Shown here: positions 28,916 to 39,135 of the stretch, piece by piece
How the letters are laid out: every line of letters begins with the position of its first letter
Numbering within the stretch: position 1 is the first letter of the stretch
NCBI RefSeq assembly: GCF_910592395.1
Contig: NC_088308.1
Coordinates: 28,349,501 to 28,413,500, forward strand
Reading direction: 5' to 3'
Length of the DNA stretch: 64,000 nt
Origin: Lineus longissimus
Taxonomy: Eukaryota; Nemertea; Pilidiophora; Heteronemertea; Lineidae
Program-made: the position numbers and the translations under genes
Notes under the pieces: generated by a model
What the model was told of the DNA's origin: nothing
Seen by the model: the letters and a program-made list of their open reading frames with translations, nothing else
Databases searched by the model: none

Positions 28916-29824
28916 TCACCCTGCATAGAAATGGTCAGCACTGAATTCTGAATTATCCAGAATTTGTCTCAGTCTCCCAGACGACACCACGTGACCCAGC
29001 CTCCGTTGGTTGTTTTTTCTCCCTTTCGATCCATGCGCCTGCGCGTGAGCCTCCTCATCAGCAGACAACTGCCTGTACCGTCTCTGTAGCATGTACTCTG
29101 CCCTCTCGTAAGGTGCCGAGTAGGTCAATCCAAACGCCATTGAACTGACCACGTCGCCAATATTGCGAGGGTCCTCCGGTGGAGCTGGACTGTTGTCGGG
29201 TTCCGAGGGAGGGTAGTCAAACGGTAAAGGTTCATACATCCGGACTGTCCTCGTGTCCTCCAGGTTGTGATTCGCCCTGAAGACAGACTGTATGCTGTCG
29301 TCGGTATTTGAAAGTCTGTTGGCCATGATAACGTCATCAGCTTTGACAAGGTTGTGAAAAGTCTTCATCGTTTGTTCGTCTCGGACTGCACTACACCACA
29401 TTGTCTGTCCATCCCTGTGCGTGTTACCGCCTCTATTGGTTAGAATGGTACTACTATCGTCTGCTTCATCCTGTCGCTTACGACCTGTTTTATAAACATC
29501 ACGCACGTTCACTCCTCGGAGTCGCATACAGTTCTTGTGGTTGTGCACGTATCCTGTATGGTTGACATCAGTCCCGGGAAAGACGTTCTTGTTGCCAGGA
29601 CAGTATCTCCCCAAAGGCTGCACTGGAAGTCCACTTGGATAAACCTCGTTGAGCTCCAGGTTTAAACCCACTGTGGGGGCGTATCGTCCTTGTCCAGGTG
29701 TCCCGGTCCGGACACTCCGCATTGTGTTGTACGCCGCCGAGCTATTCCTACCGCGCCATCCCTTGTAGTAATACTCATTGCGCTGCACAGGGGAAGGCAC
29801 TCTAGTGTAAATACTAAATCCCAT
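28916..29824 (-). CDS. Uncharacterised 302-aa protein
   Basis: Not recognised. A single uninterrupted frame from an ATG in good context (GAGATGG). The product is polar and rich in Arg, Asn, Tyr, Gly and Pro, with no signal peptide or hydrophobic segment. The N-terminal third is rich in Tyr/Gly/Arg (YYYKGWRGRN), the middle holds an acidic, proline-rich stretch (DYPPSEPDNSPAPPEDP), and the C-terminal 75 residues look more ordered and helical (RAEYMLQRRYRQLSADEEA). That last part would be the best search query. It converges on the 466-aa gene, and the next two frames share its strand. Confidence 0.68.
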   Translation of the reverse strand: MGFSIYTRVPSPVQRNEYYYKGWRGRNSSAAYNTMRSVRTGTPGQGRYAPTVGLNLELNEVYPSGLPVQPLGRYCPGNKNVFPGTDVNHTGYVHNHKNCMRLRGVNVRDVYKTGRKRQDEADDSSTILTNRGGNTHRDGQTMWCSAVRDEQTMKTFHNLVKADDVIMANRLSNTDDSIQSVFRANHNLEDTRTVRMYEPLPFDYPPSEPDNSPAPPEDPRNIGDVVSSMAFGLTYSAPYERAEYMLQRRYRQLSADEEAHAQAHGSKGRKNNQRRLGHVVSSGRLRQILDNSEFSADHFYAG

Positions 29825-31083
29825 CTCAATACCGCCAAAACCGACTAATCAGCTTAGAAGACGTCATTAACAGCACAGTATAAATTCTAAGACGATCATC
29901 TCTATGAAACAATCCGCTGCTTTTTCACCTTCTGATTGAAAGGAACGCGGCAGGTAGGCCTAATGAACTTTTCAGTACTCCATATAACGGTCCTTGATCG
30001 TTACACCAAGACGCCATAAGCCTATAAGTGCCTGTTTTTCTTTTCCCTGTCGCCCAAATTTCACATAACTTAAGTGGAACATTAATAAAACAGTCTTCTA
30101 TTGAATCTAATAAGTTGTTTGTTCATGGTATCATACAGAACTCATTTCCCGAGAAGTTAATCTTCCCTAGTTGAAATAGGCCTACTTGCGAAAATATCAA
30201 TATTGACTCGAACATTCAAATGCAACAAGAATTAATTCAGTATATCATACATCAACAGAAAGCACTGCACTGTAAAGTCGGTTGGGACATGTCGTCCTTG
30301 GCTTTGATTGTGCGGTTAACTCCACCTCGAGGGAATTTACCCCAAGAGGTGGCATTTGCCTCCGTTCCTTGGTTACTTGGACGCTTCGATGGCGTCGTCT
30401 CCTGTCCGAGTTTAATACTGTTTTAGCTATTGAAACTGAGTGGCGTTGCCGTTAATCTGAAGAGTATCTTAACGAGAAAAATATAAAGGAGAACAAAGTC
30501 ACGTCTTCAATGGATAAATTTATTTGACAAAGATAACATTTCAGGCTAACACCATGGTTACCTTCAGTCATCTTCGCTGACTAGAATAGGAATAACTCGA
30601 GTTGGCAGTTCCTCAATCAGAATGGAAATATATATATTGAAGCGGAAAGCTACTAATTACCACCTCTTGTTGTCTCTTTCGAAAGGCTGATGAGTCGAGT
30701 TCAGCGACAGTATGTCAGATGGCAGCACGCGAACTTTACCGAGAATTGCCCCCCGAGTTGCAAGTCCTGCCTAGCTGGTAAGCTCTGGTGAAAGTCGGTC
30801 AGGAGCCATCGCTGTCACAATCATCCGTCGGTGACAGGCAAATTTTGAACAAAGTTTCGCAATGACGACAGCACCTCGTCCCCTATCACAATTGCTCATA
30901 AAAACTCGTCTAACACTTTCTCACGAAGTATATCTTGTAAAAAAAACCAGTTTGACACAAAAAGGTTCTTTACAATGGTTGGCACCAACGAGACGGGGAA
31001 TGTCAAATTATCCTGTTTGGGAGGAAAGAATACAATTTTGAAACATGTCTCCTTGAGTCCAAGGGAGAAGTAATGGACGTTCC
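29825..31083. other. Intergenic, with minus-strand polyA signal
   Basis: No supported gene. TTTATT at 30519-30524 reads AATAAA on the minus strand, 560 nt past the stop of the 348-aa gene. A half CRE, GACGTCAT, lies at about 29860 upstream of the 302-aa gene. Confidence 0.45.
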
Positions 31084-32130
31084 CTATTGTTTCAACGTAT
31101 CCGAGACTGCTTTACTCCGTGGTGAGCTCGCTGTAGATGTGATACTTCCCGAGAGGCTTAACCTTTCTTCTTGGCGCCGCCCGTGAAGAATCTTCGCCTT
31201 TCCCGACAACAACCCGTTCAAGGTCGTCAACTGCGGAATACTTGCCAACTTTTTCTGAGTGTAAACCTTCTGCACTGTATAGTAGTCACTGTTCACCTCA
31301 CTGCACGGATCATAGTATCCGTCTGTCTCCCCTAAAGCACTGTTATTACGAAAACTAATAGTGAAACACGACGGTTCCTGTAAAGTGGACTTAACTTTCT
31401 TGCTGGTCTCTTCAAATGGATACGTCGCACTGTTTCTAAGGCCGTGTAGACTCTGGAAGCGTTTGTATAGACCAGTCGGAGTTGAGCAAGATGTCTCTTT
31501 ATAATTGATTAGAGGAAGATGTCTGTTTGTAAGGAGTTGGCGGTTTGCTGTCGGTAAATGCTTGTAGGTGGGAGAGTCGGGACAGTACGTCCTCATGAGT
31601 TGTCGGGTTGCGACGTCCACTGACCTGGCTGGGAGACTTGGCGTACGTATCGTGGAAGCGCTGTAAATCTGCCGCGATAGCTCACCGGTCCTTGGGTTCC
31701 TCCTCGGTGTGGACTGACACGTCACAGGCGGGCTGGCCATACTCCGTAAAGAATACTGACTAAGTCCCTTGTTTGTCCGATTACTCCCACTTGCCGTAAG
31801 TTTAACTCCCGGGAGTTGGTTGTGCCTAGGTGTACTCTGAACTGAACTGGATGCGACCCGGGGAAGGTTGCCCCTCGGGATAGGAGTATTCCTGACGGAG
31901 TTCGCAGGCGTACACGGAATAATACGCCGCTCTATCTTGCGGTCCCGACCTTTCGGGGCGTACTGCATCAAATCCTTTCCTCCAGCGAAAGTCACTCGTT
32001 TCTTGGCACTGGGTGGGTCGGGGTATTTCCAGTTGAGCGCGTGGTAGACCGCTGCAGCCGCAAGTAGTTGGTCGGCGTCTTCCCCCAGTGTCTCCCTGAG
32101 GTTGCTCTGTCTCTGGACGTTCACGGTCAT
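31084..32130 (-). CDS. Uncharacterised 348-aa protein with PP1-docking motif and many S/T-P sites
   Basis: Not recognised. The frame is open seven codons further to a GTG at 32151, but the first ATG is 32128-32130, with A at -3. A possible splice acceptor (CATTACAG) lies just upstream, so an earlier exon is possible. Residues 43-48, KKRVTF, match the RVxF consensus for protein phosphatase 1, preceded by an alanine-rich helix (DQLLAAAAVYHALNW). The rest is Ser/Thr/Arg/Pro-rich and probably disordered, with repeated phosphorylatable sites: IPCTP, RNTP, QSTPR (twice), IRTP and CSTP. It has no signal peptide or membrane segment. A polyA signal lies 560 nt downstream. PP1 binding and proline-directed phosphorylation are inferred from motifs only. 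Confidence 0.7.
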   Translation of the reverse strand: MTVNVQRQSNLRETLGEDADQLLAAAAVYHALNWKYPDPPSAKKRVTFAGGKDLMQYAPKGRDRKIERRIIPCTPANSVRNTPIPRGNLPRVASSSVQSTPRHNQLPGVKLTASGSNRTNKGLSQYSLRSMASPPVTCQSTPRRNPRTGELSRQIYSASTIRTPSLPARSVDVATRQLMRTYCPDSPTYKHLPTANRQLLTNRHLPLINYKETSCSTPTGLYKRFQSLHGLRNSATYPFEETSKKVKSTLQEPSCFTISFRNNSALGETDGYYDPCSEVNSDYYTVQKVYTQKKLASIPQLTTLNGLLSGKAKILHGRRQEERLSLSGSITSTASSPRSKAVSDTLKQ

Positions 32131-34161
32131 GTTCGACTGGCTTTTGGACACACCGTGTAATCTGTAATGAGGAGACGAGGGGCATTAGGTACATGTCGGG
32201 TTTCCGTGATCAACATTCACATCTGATCGGAAACGAATTAGGATGTTTGTGCAATATAATGGAAAATAGAGCAGCTTTGGTTCAATAGAGCGTGAAAAGC
32301 ACTACCTGACACTTGCAGCATTGCAGGACCCGGCACAATTGCACGTACCGTATTAACAGAATGCATGAGGGCCGTGTTACACTTGGATGGTTCATTTTGT
32401 TTTCACCAAGGGATATCTTCATGTTTGTGACGGGGTTGGTGGTGTGATACACCCACGAGAGCATGAATAGGTCTAATTAATAAGGAATTGCTTTGGTATT
32501 TGATGAAGAAACGTGTGTTGTGATATGAAACCAAGGTGATGATGTGTTTCGATGATATTGTGTGTTTACGGTAACGATAGAAGAATCATAAAAAGACGTA
32601 TGGCAACAGCTGCCGTAGTGTTAGCCAGAATGCACATCAAGCAGTAATTCATCTCAGTTATTCACATGAAGCTTATAGACTTGGCCACTTCACAGTCGAT
32701 GACGGCTAGGACACTGAGGCAGTCATTTAGCTGATGTATCTTCCACACACAGATCCAACACTGTCCTGGGTGGCAGATAGTGCAATAATGAAAAAGAAAT
32801 GTTCACCTTCAAACGTAGCTTTTGTCTTCTCTTTCCATCTCCGGTCTGATTTCTGTTTGTTGTACCTTTCCTTGCCCACTGCTTGTCCCAGCCTCCATCA
32901 CAATGGTTTCGCTCCGTGTGCCCATAGTTATCCCTCGGGCCCAACTTACATCTTAGTAACCCAACAGAAGGCACCCTAAAGGAACGAACACCTTAAAGTT
33001 ACTTAATATCTCGTTTGCTAGTTACTACCTGTACTATTTGAACAACATAAAACTACAGAAAGGCAGACCGTTGGTAATTCAAAAATCAAACAAACTCATT
33101 GAAATGTAATGATTTTAATATTGTTGACACATTTTACCACAATGTCCAGGCCGTAGAAGGCATAAAGCCTGTCCATTAGTCAAAACACAAACCCAGCCAA
33201 CCTGAAGTGGGCGCGACGACGCCGCCTCACGTCTCGATGCCGGCGTTCCTAGGCAGATGCTCGTTGCTCAACAACACCAAATAAAACCCGTTGTTGTTAG
33301 TTTCTTTGGTTTGACTCTTACTAGGTCGTTTTCCCAAAATAATGTTTTGCCAAAGACGCCCGGTAATACTTGACTTGCCAAACTCAGCTCGACGCCGAAC
33401 TGCAGCGCCACTCGCGGACAAAGAGAACAACTCGACATTTTTTTCACCGGTTTTCTCGCTGCGCATGCGTACCAGCGTCATCTTTTGTTGATTTCCGCTG
33501 GTACGCATGCGCAGCGAGAAACCGGTGAAAAAAATGTCGAGTTGTTCTATCTTTGTCCGCGAGTGGCGCTGCAGTTCGGCGTCGAGCTGAGTTTGGCAAG
33601 TCGAGTATTGTTACACATCTGTCATTAAAATACTTTGACTTGACTCCATCGATTCACCGTACAATATACTGCTGCGATTACTAAAAACTCGCCGTGACCA
33701 TCCAAGTAGCGACACCTTACCCGGTGTGGGTTAAAACTCTTATCAACAAGGTCGAGACGGTTCTAGGCCGAACTTACAGTAACTGCAATATTGCAAATCG
33801 ATTGATAACCGCCTTGAAGATTGGGAGGATGATGATGGTATGATTTCAGACTGTCCGCCTTATGAGGACAGATAGATGGACTATCTCTAGTCAAGAATGC
33901 TTTTACATTTGGACGATGATCGTATCTATTACTGTGCTGTCATGCCGCCAAAAAGTAAATAGATGGAAGATTGATGTCATTGGCACCATTCATAGGCCTG
34001 CTTGCCTTTTTTAGAGACCCACTGTCTGGTCGACAATCACCTATCAACAAAAGACGGCCTACCATGTTTATTTTCAGCCCACAACCGGTAGGCCCGTCTA
34101 ATGTAGGCCTCTAACAAATAACAGAATAAAAATAAAACGTATTGAAGTGAAATGAAATACT
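32131..34161. other. Intergenic region with a large foldback repeat
   Basis: No supported gene. The main structure is the inverted repeat at 33365-33609. The first few hundred bases should hold the promoter of the 348-aa gene. Confidence 0.5.
33365..33609. repeat. Near-perfect 113-bp inverted repeat with 18-bp spacer
   Basis: The left arm, 33365-33477, is complementary to the right arm, 33496-33609, with only a one-base deletion, a two-base insertion and one substitution. Each arm contains CGCATGCGCAGCG-type sequence close to the NRF1 site. No transposase frame. It could be a foldback element or MITE; a transcript through it would form one long hairpin. Near-identical arms imply recent origin. 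Confidence 0.9.
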
Positions 34162-34664
34162 TTTATTTAAATCTTTTTTTTCTTCCACTCATACACAGAT
34201 TGTACATGTTGACATTATCGTGTGCAAGTCCAATGTATAAACCCGAGTAATCCGTTAATAGATTTACGGGGAGATTTAGCACTGAAGTCTCACTGAGGTT
34301 TGCCATTAAAGCTCTTTTTAAGATTCTCGTACCCGAAATACCACTTCTTGATAGTATCCGCATTAATCATTTATGTAATCCATTGCACAAGGCATCGTTC
34401 TCACTTAACATATAAATGGAAATATCCGGTTCGAAAGCTCTCATACAGTAAAAAAACCAAAAGCACCTCTGTAGGCCATGTCCCATCCTCCGAAGGAAGT
34501 CCTTCACTTTGCTTTGCGTCGACCTATCATAATTTCCCTTTAGAAGTTCCCATCCCCTGTTTGCAACTATGATATCAGGTGACGTTACACGGTCATGACG
34601 GTCACGGCTGACCTCCATGATCGACACTGCAACTCGAGTTTTTTCTATCCTTCCTAAACCTTCG
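34162..34664 (-). other. 3'UTR of the 577-aa gene with polyA signal
   Basis: TTTATT at 34162-34167 reads AATAAA on the minus strand, about 500 nt past the stop codon of the 577-aa frame. Nothing else seen. Confidence 0.5.
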
Positions 34665-36398
34665 TCACCGGTTTGTGAAGTCTGTTGGCGATTGCACTTT
34701 CGTATAGTTGAGTCTGTACGTCCCGCTGCCAGCTGACGAGGTCTTCTCGCTGGAGTAGCTCCTACTGTAAGACTTATGGATAGAAATCAACGGAATCTCA
34801 ACCGTAGACGTCTGAGAGGGTGAATCTGAGGAGCCAAATGTGTTATTTGGGAGGCTTTCTCGCCTGGAGAGTAAGCCCTCTCGGGACGTGCTCTCACGCA
34901 TCGGCACGAGTGCCTCAGCTCCCGGAATACGGATAATAGCAGCAGAGTTCGTTTCACCAACTTCTACCATTTCGTTCTCAACATCGTGCTGGCACTCGTG
35001 TCCACCTTGCTCATAGTCAGGGGTGGACGCCCTCGAGTTTGGCGGACAGTCTTGGCTGCCCGAGATCTTAAAGTAAGCGTTACAGACTGGACAGTCTGTG
35101 TTTGTGTGCGACGGAACGATGATCGGCTCCAGAACGACTTTGGGCGGTTGCGTCGTGTAGCGCAGTTTCGGATTGTCCTCAGGCTCCTCTTTCGCTCTGG
35201 TCGCCCCGGGGTGAGATTTCGCCACAGCCATGTCTTGACCGGTTACGTTCAGCAAGGGTACGTGGTGCAGCGGTGTCTTTAACCTGTCTATATCATCCCT
35301 GCTTGGCCACTGTGGAGGAGCGGGACGGCGTGATTTAGAACTGCGTGGTTCGCTCTCAGGTGGGTCTTCAACCGATGCGTATCCAAAACTGACAGCCTGG
35401 GTCTCCTGTCTCATGTTTATAGGCTTTCGTATGACGACATGGTTTGAGAACTCATTGAAGAAATCCTTCATTGGAATAATAGTCCGTTGTGCTAACACAA
35501 GAGGCGTCTTCTGCTTAGCTGGGCTGGATATTTCACCTTCCGTAATATGATTATCAACTGTCCTAGTTTGACTAGCTTTGGGAGCGCTCCGATTTCCCCG
35601 CCCGACGGTAATGAGTTGCTCCGAACTATTGTACCGTACAACTCGGTCACCTTTGTCAAAATGGATTATATTCACCCCATGTCGTGGAATATTTGGTCGC
35701 TTTGAATCCACTGTGTCAACGTCCCCGTTATCTCCGCATGGTGTCTGCGTAATGACGCCAGTAATCTGGCCTGTGAAGTCGACCAGAGGTGGAATGTTCT
35801 GCGTACTAACCACTGGTCTCCGCCTTCCGTCCTCAATGATCTCATTTATCTCTTGACGAGTCTTGTTTACAGTGATCTGATCCCGTTGAGGCCCCACATG
35901 GGTCTCCACGTTAATCCGACACATTGGCAGATCGATGGTCTTCTGGTTGTACTCATTCTTCCCGGCCACCCTACTCCCTCTACGCGAGGACCTGGGCGAC
36001 TTCACACTCATCTCCTTATCCCGTGACACTAAACATCTTAACCGTCCTTCGAAAAACTTGGTTTGGTTGGCAGTAGTATTGCGTATCTCCGGTAGAAATT
36101 CCGCCTTGTGTTTCTCATTGAGCCGCTTTTTCTTGATTGTCCCACATCGCAATGATTTCAGCGAGGCAGCGGCAGTCTTTGCGCCGAACTCGCTGCTGAA
36201 TTTGTCCGAGTCCCCCTCCGAGACGTCGGCAGACGTCGCGATCGTAACCGTCGTTGGAGCTTTCGAAGTAGCGCTTCCCCGCGGAGTGATGTCGCCTAAC
36301 TTGCGTATCAAGTTGCTCTGAAGTCCCTTATGGATGTTGTAGCGTTGCCAAACAAGACTCCTCGCCTCCAATGAGATCTTATAATGTCTAGTGGGCAT
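34665..36398 (-). CDS. Uncharacterised 577-aa protein, largely disordered
   Basis: Not recognised. This is the longest uninterrupted frame in the window and starts at an ATG (36396-36398) with G at -3. The N-terminus looks ordered and basic (ISLEARSLVWQRYNIHKGLQ). Residues around 90-140 are rich in Lys/Arg (IKKKRLNEKHKAEF, SPRSSRRGSRVAGK), like a nuclear-localisation patch. The C-terminal half has a small Cys/His cluster (CPVC, then DCPP and HECQH) that could bind zinc but fits no standard finger. The C-terminal 100 residues are Ser-rich. It has no signal peptide or membrane segment. Same strand and style as the 348-aa and 302-aa genes. Confidence 0.72.
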   Translation of the reverse strand: MPTRHYKISLEARSLVWQRYNIHKGLQSNLIRKLGDITPRGSATSKAPTTVTIATSADVSEGDSDKFSSEFGAKTAAASLKSLRCGTIKKKRLNEKHKAEFLPEIRNTTANQTKFFEGRLRCLVSRDKEMSVKSPRSSRRGSRVAGKNEYNQKTIDLPMCRINVETHVGPQRDQITVNKTRQEINEIIEDGRRRPVVSTQNIPPLVDFTGQITGVITQTPCGDNGDVDTVDSKRPNIPRHGVNIIHFDKGDRVVRYNSSEQLITVGRGNRSAPKASQTRTVDNHITEGEISSPAKQKTPLVLAQRTIIPMKDFFNEFSNHVVIRKPINMRQETQAVSFGYASVEDPPESEPRSSKSRRPAPPQWPSRDDIDRLKTPLHHVPLLNVTGQDMAVAKSHPGATRAKEEPEDNPKLRYTTQPPKVVLEPIIVPSHTNTDCPVCNAYFKISGSQDCPPNSRASTPDYEQGGHECQHDVENEMVEVGETNSAAIIRIPGAEALVPMRESTSREGLLSRRESLPNNTFGSSDSPSQTSTVEIPLISIHKSYSRSYSSEKTSSAGSGTYRLNYTKVQSPTDFTNR

Positions 36399-36936
36399 CG
36401 CTGTGACTTGCCGGCTGATTGTCCGCGAGATCCTGGCTCCTTACAACCATGTGTACAGTCCCTCCCTGATATCCACAGGAGTCATAGCAAGCAACCCAAA
36501 CAATCCGTGTTGATGACGCACCGATACTTTCGATTGCCATCGTCTGGGGCTATGCGTGAAAAACTACCCCGACGGTAACCGAGTAGCTAAATCAGGAAAC
36601 ATGTGATCACTCACGCTTTTCCTCCCTAATGCATGTACTTATAACCGAAATATGGGTCTAATTATGATATTTTTCACAAAGGAAGCCAAAGAGGCTTGTT
36701 GAGCACGGTCAGCGTCAACTATAGACTATACTTGCGAATGGTAATCTAATTCCTTATACAATCAGAAATACGCTTAGAGAATTATAAATGTTGAACTTAA
36801 CGCTATAACTCTATTAATATCAATAAACCCGAAATGATTGGCATAAATTCTGGCCCTCACGACGTTGTAATCGCACGGCAGAAAGTCTTACCGCATTTGC
36901 CTGCAAAGGCCGGACAGAATAACTGAACTTCCAATC

Positions 36937-36948
36937 AAGATGGCTGCC
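36937..36948 (+). promoter_or_regulatory. YY1-like site AAGATGGCTGCC
   Basis: A perfect match to the YY1 core motif, 540 bp upstream of the 577-aa gene, with CCAAT six bases before it. The ATG inside it opens a 25-codon frame ending at 37017. The motif may mark a transcription start. Confidence 0.4.
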
Positions 36949-38341
36949 GAGTACAAACGAGCAGTGGCCATTTTTTATTTGTTTCAGTCACGTGCAGTGT
37001 GCAGCCTCTTGGAATGAATGTAGTAGTGTACATTGTATGCATTAATGGTCATGATAGTGTGTATTAGAGGAATAACAGAACTATGCTCGTAAATTCCACC
37101 TCAAGGCTTGGCGAGATGAGGCCTGCAGTCCAGTGCCGTTATCCGACTCTGTATAATCTTTGTGGCACTTTGCTGATCAACACTCACATACATGCCCCTG
37201 GTGATGTTGACCGACATCATCCTTGACTTAGTGACACCAGTAAGGGGAGAACCAGTCTCTATGTCTCTTTCAATTAAGGCGGTAAGCATACACGAGATGA
37301 GCTGCGTCTAAGTATGTTCATGGTAGACTGCGCAGCTGACAAATGATGACATGGATCACGGCGACTGACATAGCTGTCAGCCTTAACTGTGACAGCCCCA
37401 GTCAAGTAATAACACATTGATGACACTTAATGCTGTAGAGAGAGACAGGCCAGCTTCATTAGAGTTGATGTATTGCATAAACACACGAAGAAACCATTGC
37501 TTAATGTCGAGTTTGAAATCAATCAATGACATAGACAAATATTGCGCGATGAATGAATAATAGAGCTTGGATGAGAAGAATACTGAGTGTTGTCTAGTCC
37601 GATACTGGTGGTATCTCAATGGCGGCACTTGAATTGATAGCCAGAGATTGGTCTAAATGTCATTACACTCCGGACGCAGTCAAGACCGGCCTCGTTCATC
37701 ACTCTATGAGACAGTATGAATAGGAAGATGAAATAGACTGCTTGCGGAGTCCTAATGTCATTGGTCTCCAAATACTGCCAAAGTAACACCGACCACAACA
37801 TTGCTCGACGGCTATCAGAAGCAGAGTCGACGTATACGAGATACAATTTACCATTTCTACCCATCAAGAACTGTATCCAAGGGCAAGTTCTCTTCGTTCG
37901 ATGTGCCTCAATCGTCTCTTGCAGTATAGTAGACTGAGGAACCTGCAGACCGCCTCCCAGCGGTTACTCTGCAGACCAGTTTATCGAACGGGCCATTCAC
38001 CCGGCTCGTATAACTGGCTCTATGAACAAGTTCATCACTTGATATTGCCAAATAAATCGTGTATTCATCCAACCTCCCTCTTAACCTAGTGGAAACGGCG
38101 CGGAAACACCGTCCCCAGGCGATACTTCGTCCTCATATTCGCATATTAAATTCCCGCCATTAATTTTGATGTATTACCCAAGGTGCGATCGGCCGTCGTA
38201 TCAATTTTGCGGCCACTAACGAGGTTGATTAATAACAATTCTATATTCTTAAAGCAAGACCGTCTATATCTTTGTAGGAGGCAGCACGACTACTTGGAAA
38301 TCGTTTGGGCAGTCAAATACAATGAGAACTGGTGCTGAGTA

Positions 38342-38366
38342 CCATGTACATGTACATGTACATGTA
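38342..38366. repeat. Short (TACATG)n microsatellite
   Basis: About four units of GTACAT. The same word occurs singly at many places in the window. Confidence 0.85.
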
Positions 38367-39067
38367 TTTGAGGTTGTATAAGCAGACGACGTGGCGATAG
38401 CCTAGCGAAGTCTGTTCACCTTTGAATATTTGGATGGAGAAGGTACATTCTAAGCAGTGTTCTCCTTGAGCCCGATATGAACTGTCTCATATATGTCCAA
38501 ATAGCACACTCGACTACCCCGTGTCGTTCCTCATTTCCGCAAGAACAGTGATGTCTGGTCCTCCCGGCCAGGGCAGAGGCAGCTTCCTCCCCATCGACAC
38601 ACACGCCATTACCCCTAACGAATCCATGGGAGTCAGTGTAGCGACAGACACTCAGGTCAAATATAATTTAAAAGTAATTATGATGGATGGTAACGTGTTC
38701 GTGTAATGCAATTACATGATTGGACACAGTGAGGCAATGGTAATTTATAGTTTCCTTGGCAAGCATGCTGCCTGAAACATCAGGGATCTGCTATTGGATA
38801 GAGGTTGAAATCAGACTTCTACTTTCTGATCGGTGAGCCCAGTTGAACACAATCTTCTCTCATTTCTATTTGGGAAAATCTAATTCCCGTTGTTTGCCTA
38901 AAGAGTTAAACAAAAGCGACGCATGGTTTGGCCTGTCCCTGTGTTAAGCAAAGTAAACACTGTATCCAACGAGTCCATCTCGAATGAGGTACGGACAGAT
39001 GGACAAAAAAGTAGCATTGGCCATGGGAATATTAAACAGTGAAATGTCCGCGGGCAGCTCTACGGAC

Positions 39068-39135
39068 GAGTGCATTAGCTTGTGACGTGTTGCTGGGAAG
39101 CGAGTGCATTAGCTTGTGACGTGTTGCTGGGAAGC
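39068..39135. repeat. Perfect 34-bp tandem duplication
   Basis: Two identical units, 39068-39101 and 39102-39135, start GAGTGCATTAGCTTGTGACG. Each contains a CRE half site, TGACG. It lies 1.4 kb upstream of the CACNG-like exon. Confidence 0.95.

Noticed and set aside
32131-32151. Seven-codon extension of the 348-aa protein
   Set aside because: It begins with GTG; the first ATG is 32128-32130. An upstream spliced exon remains possible.
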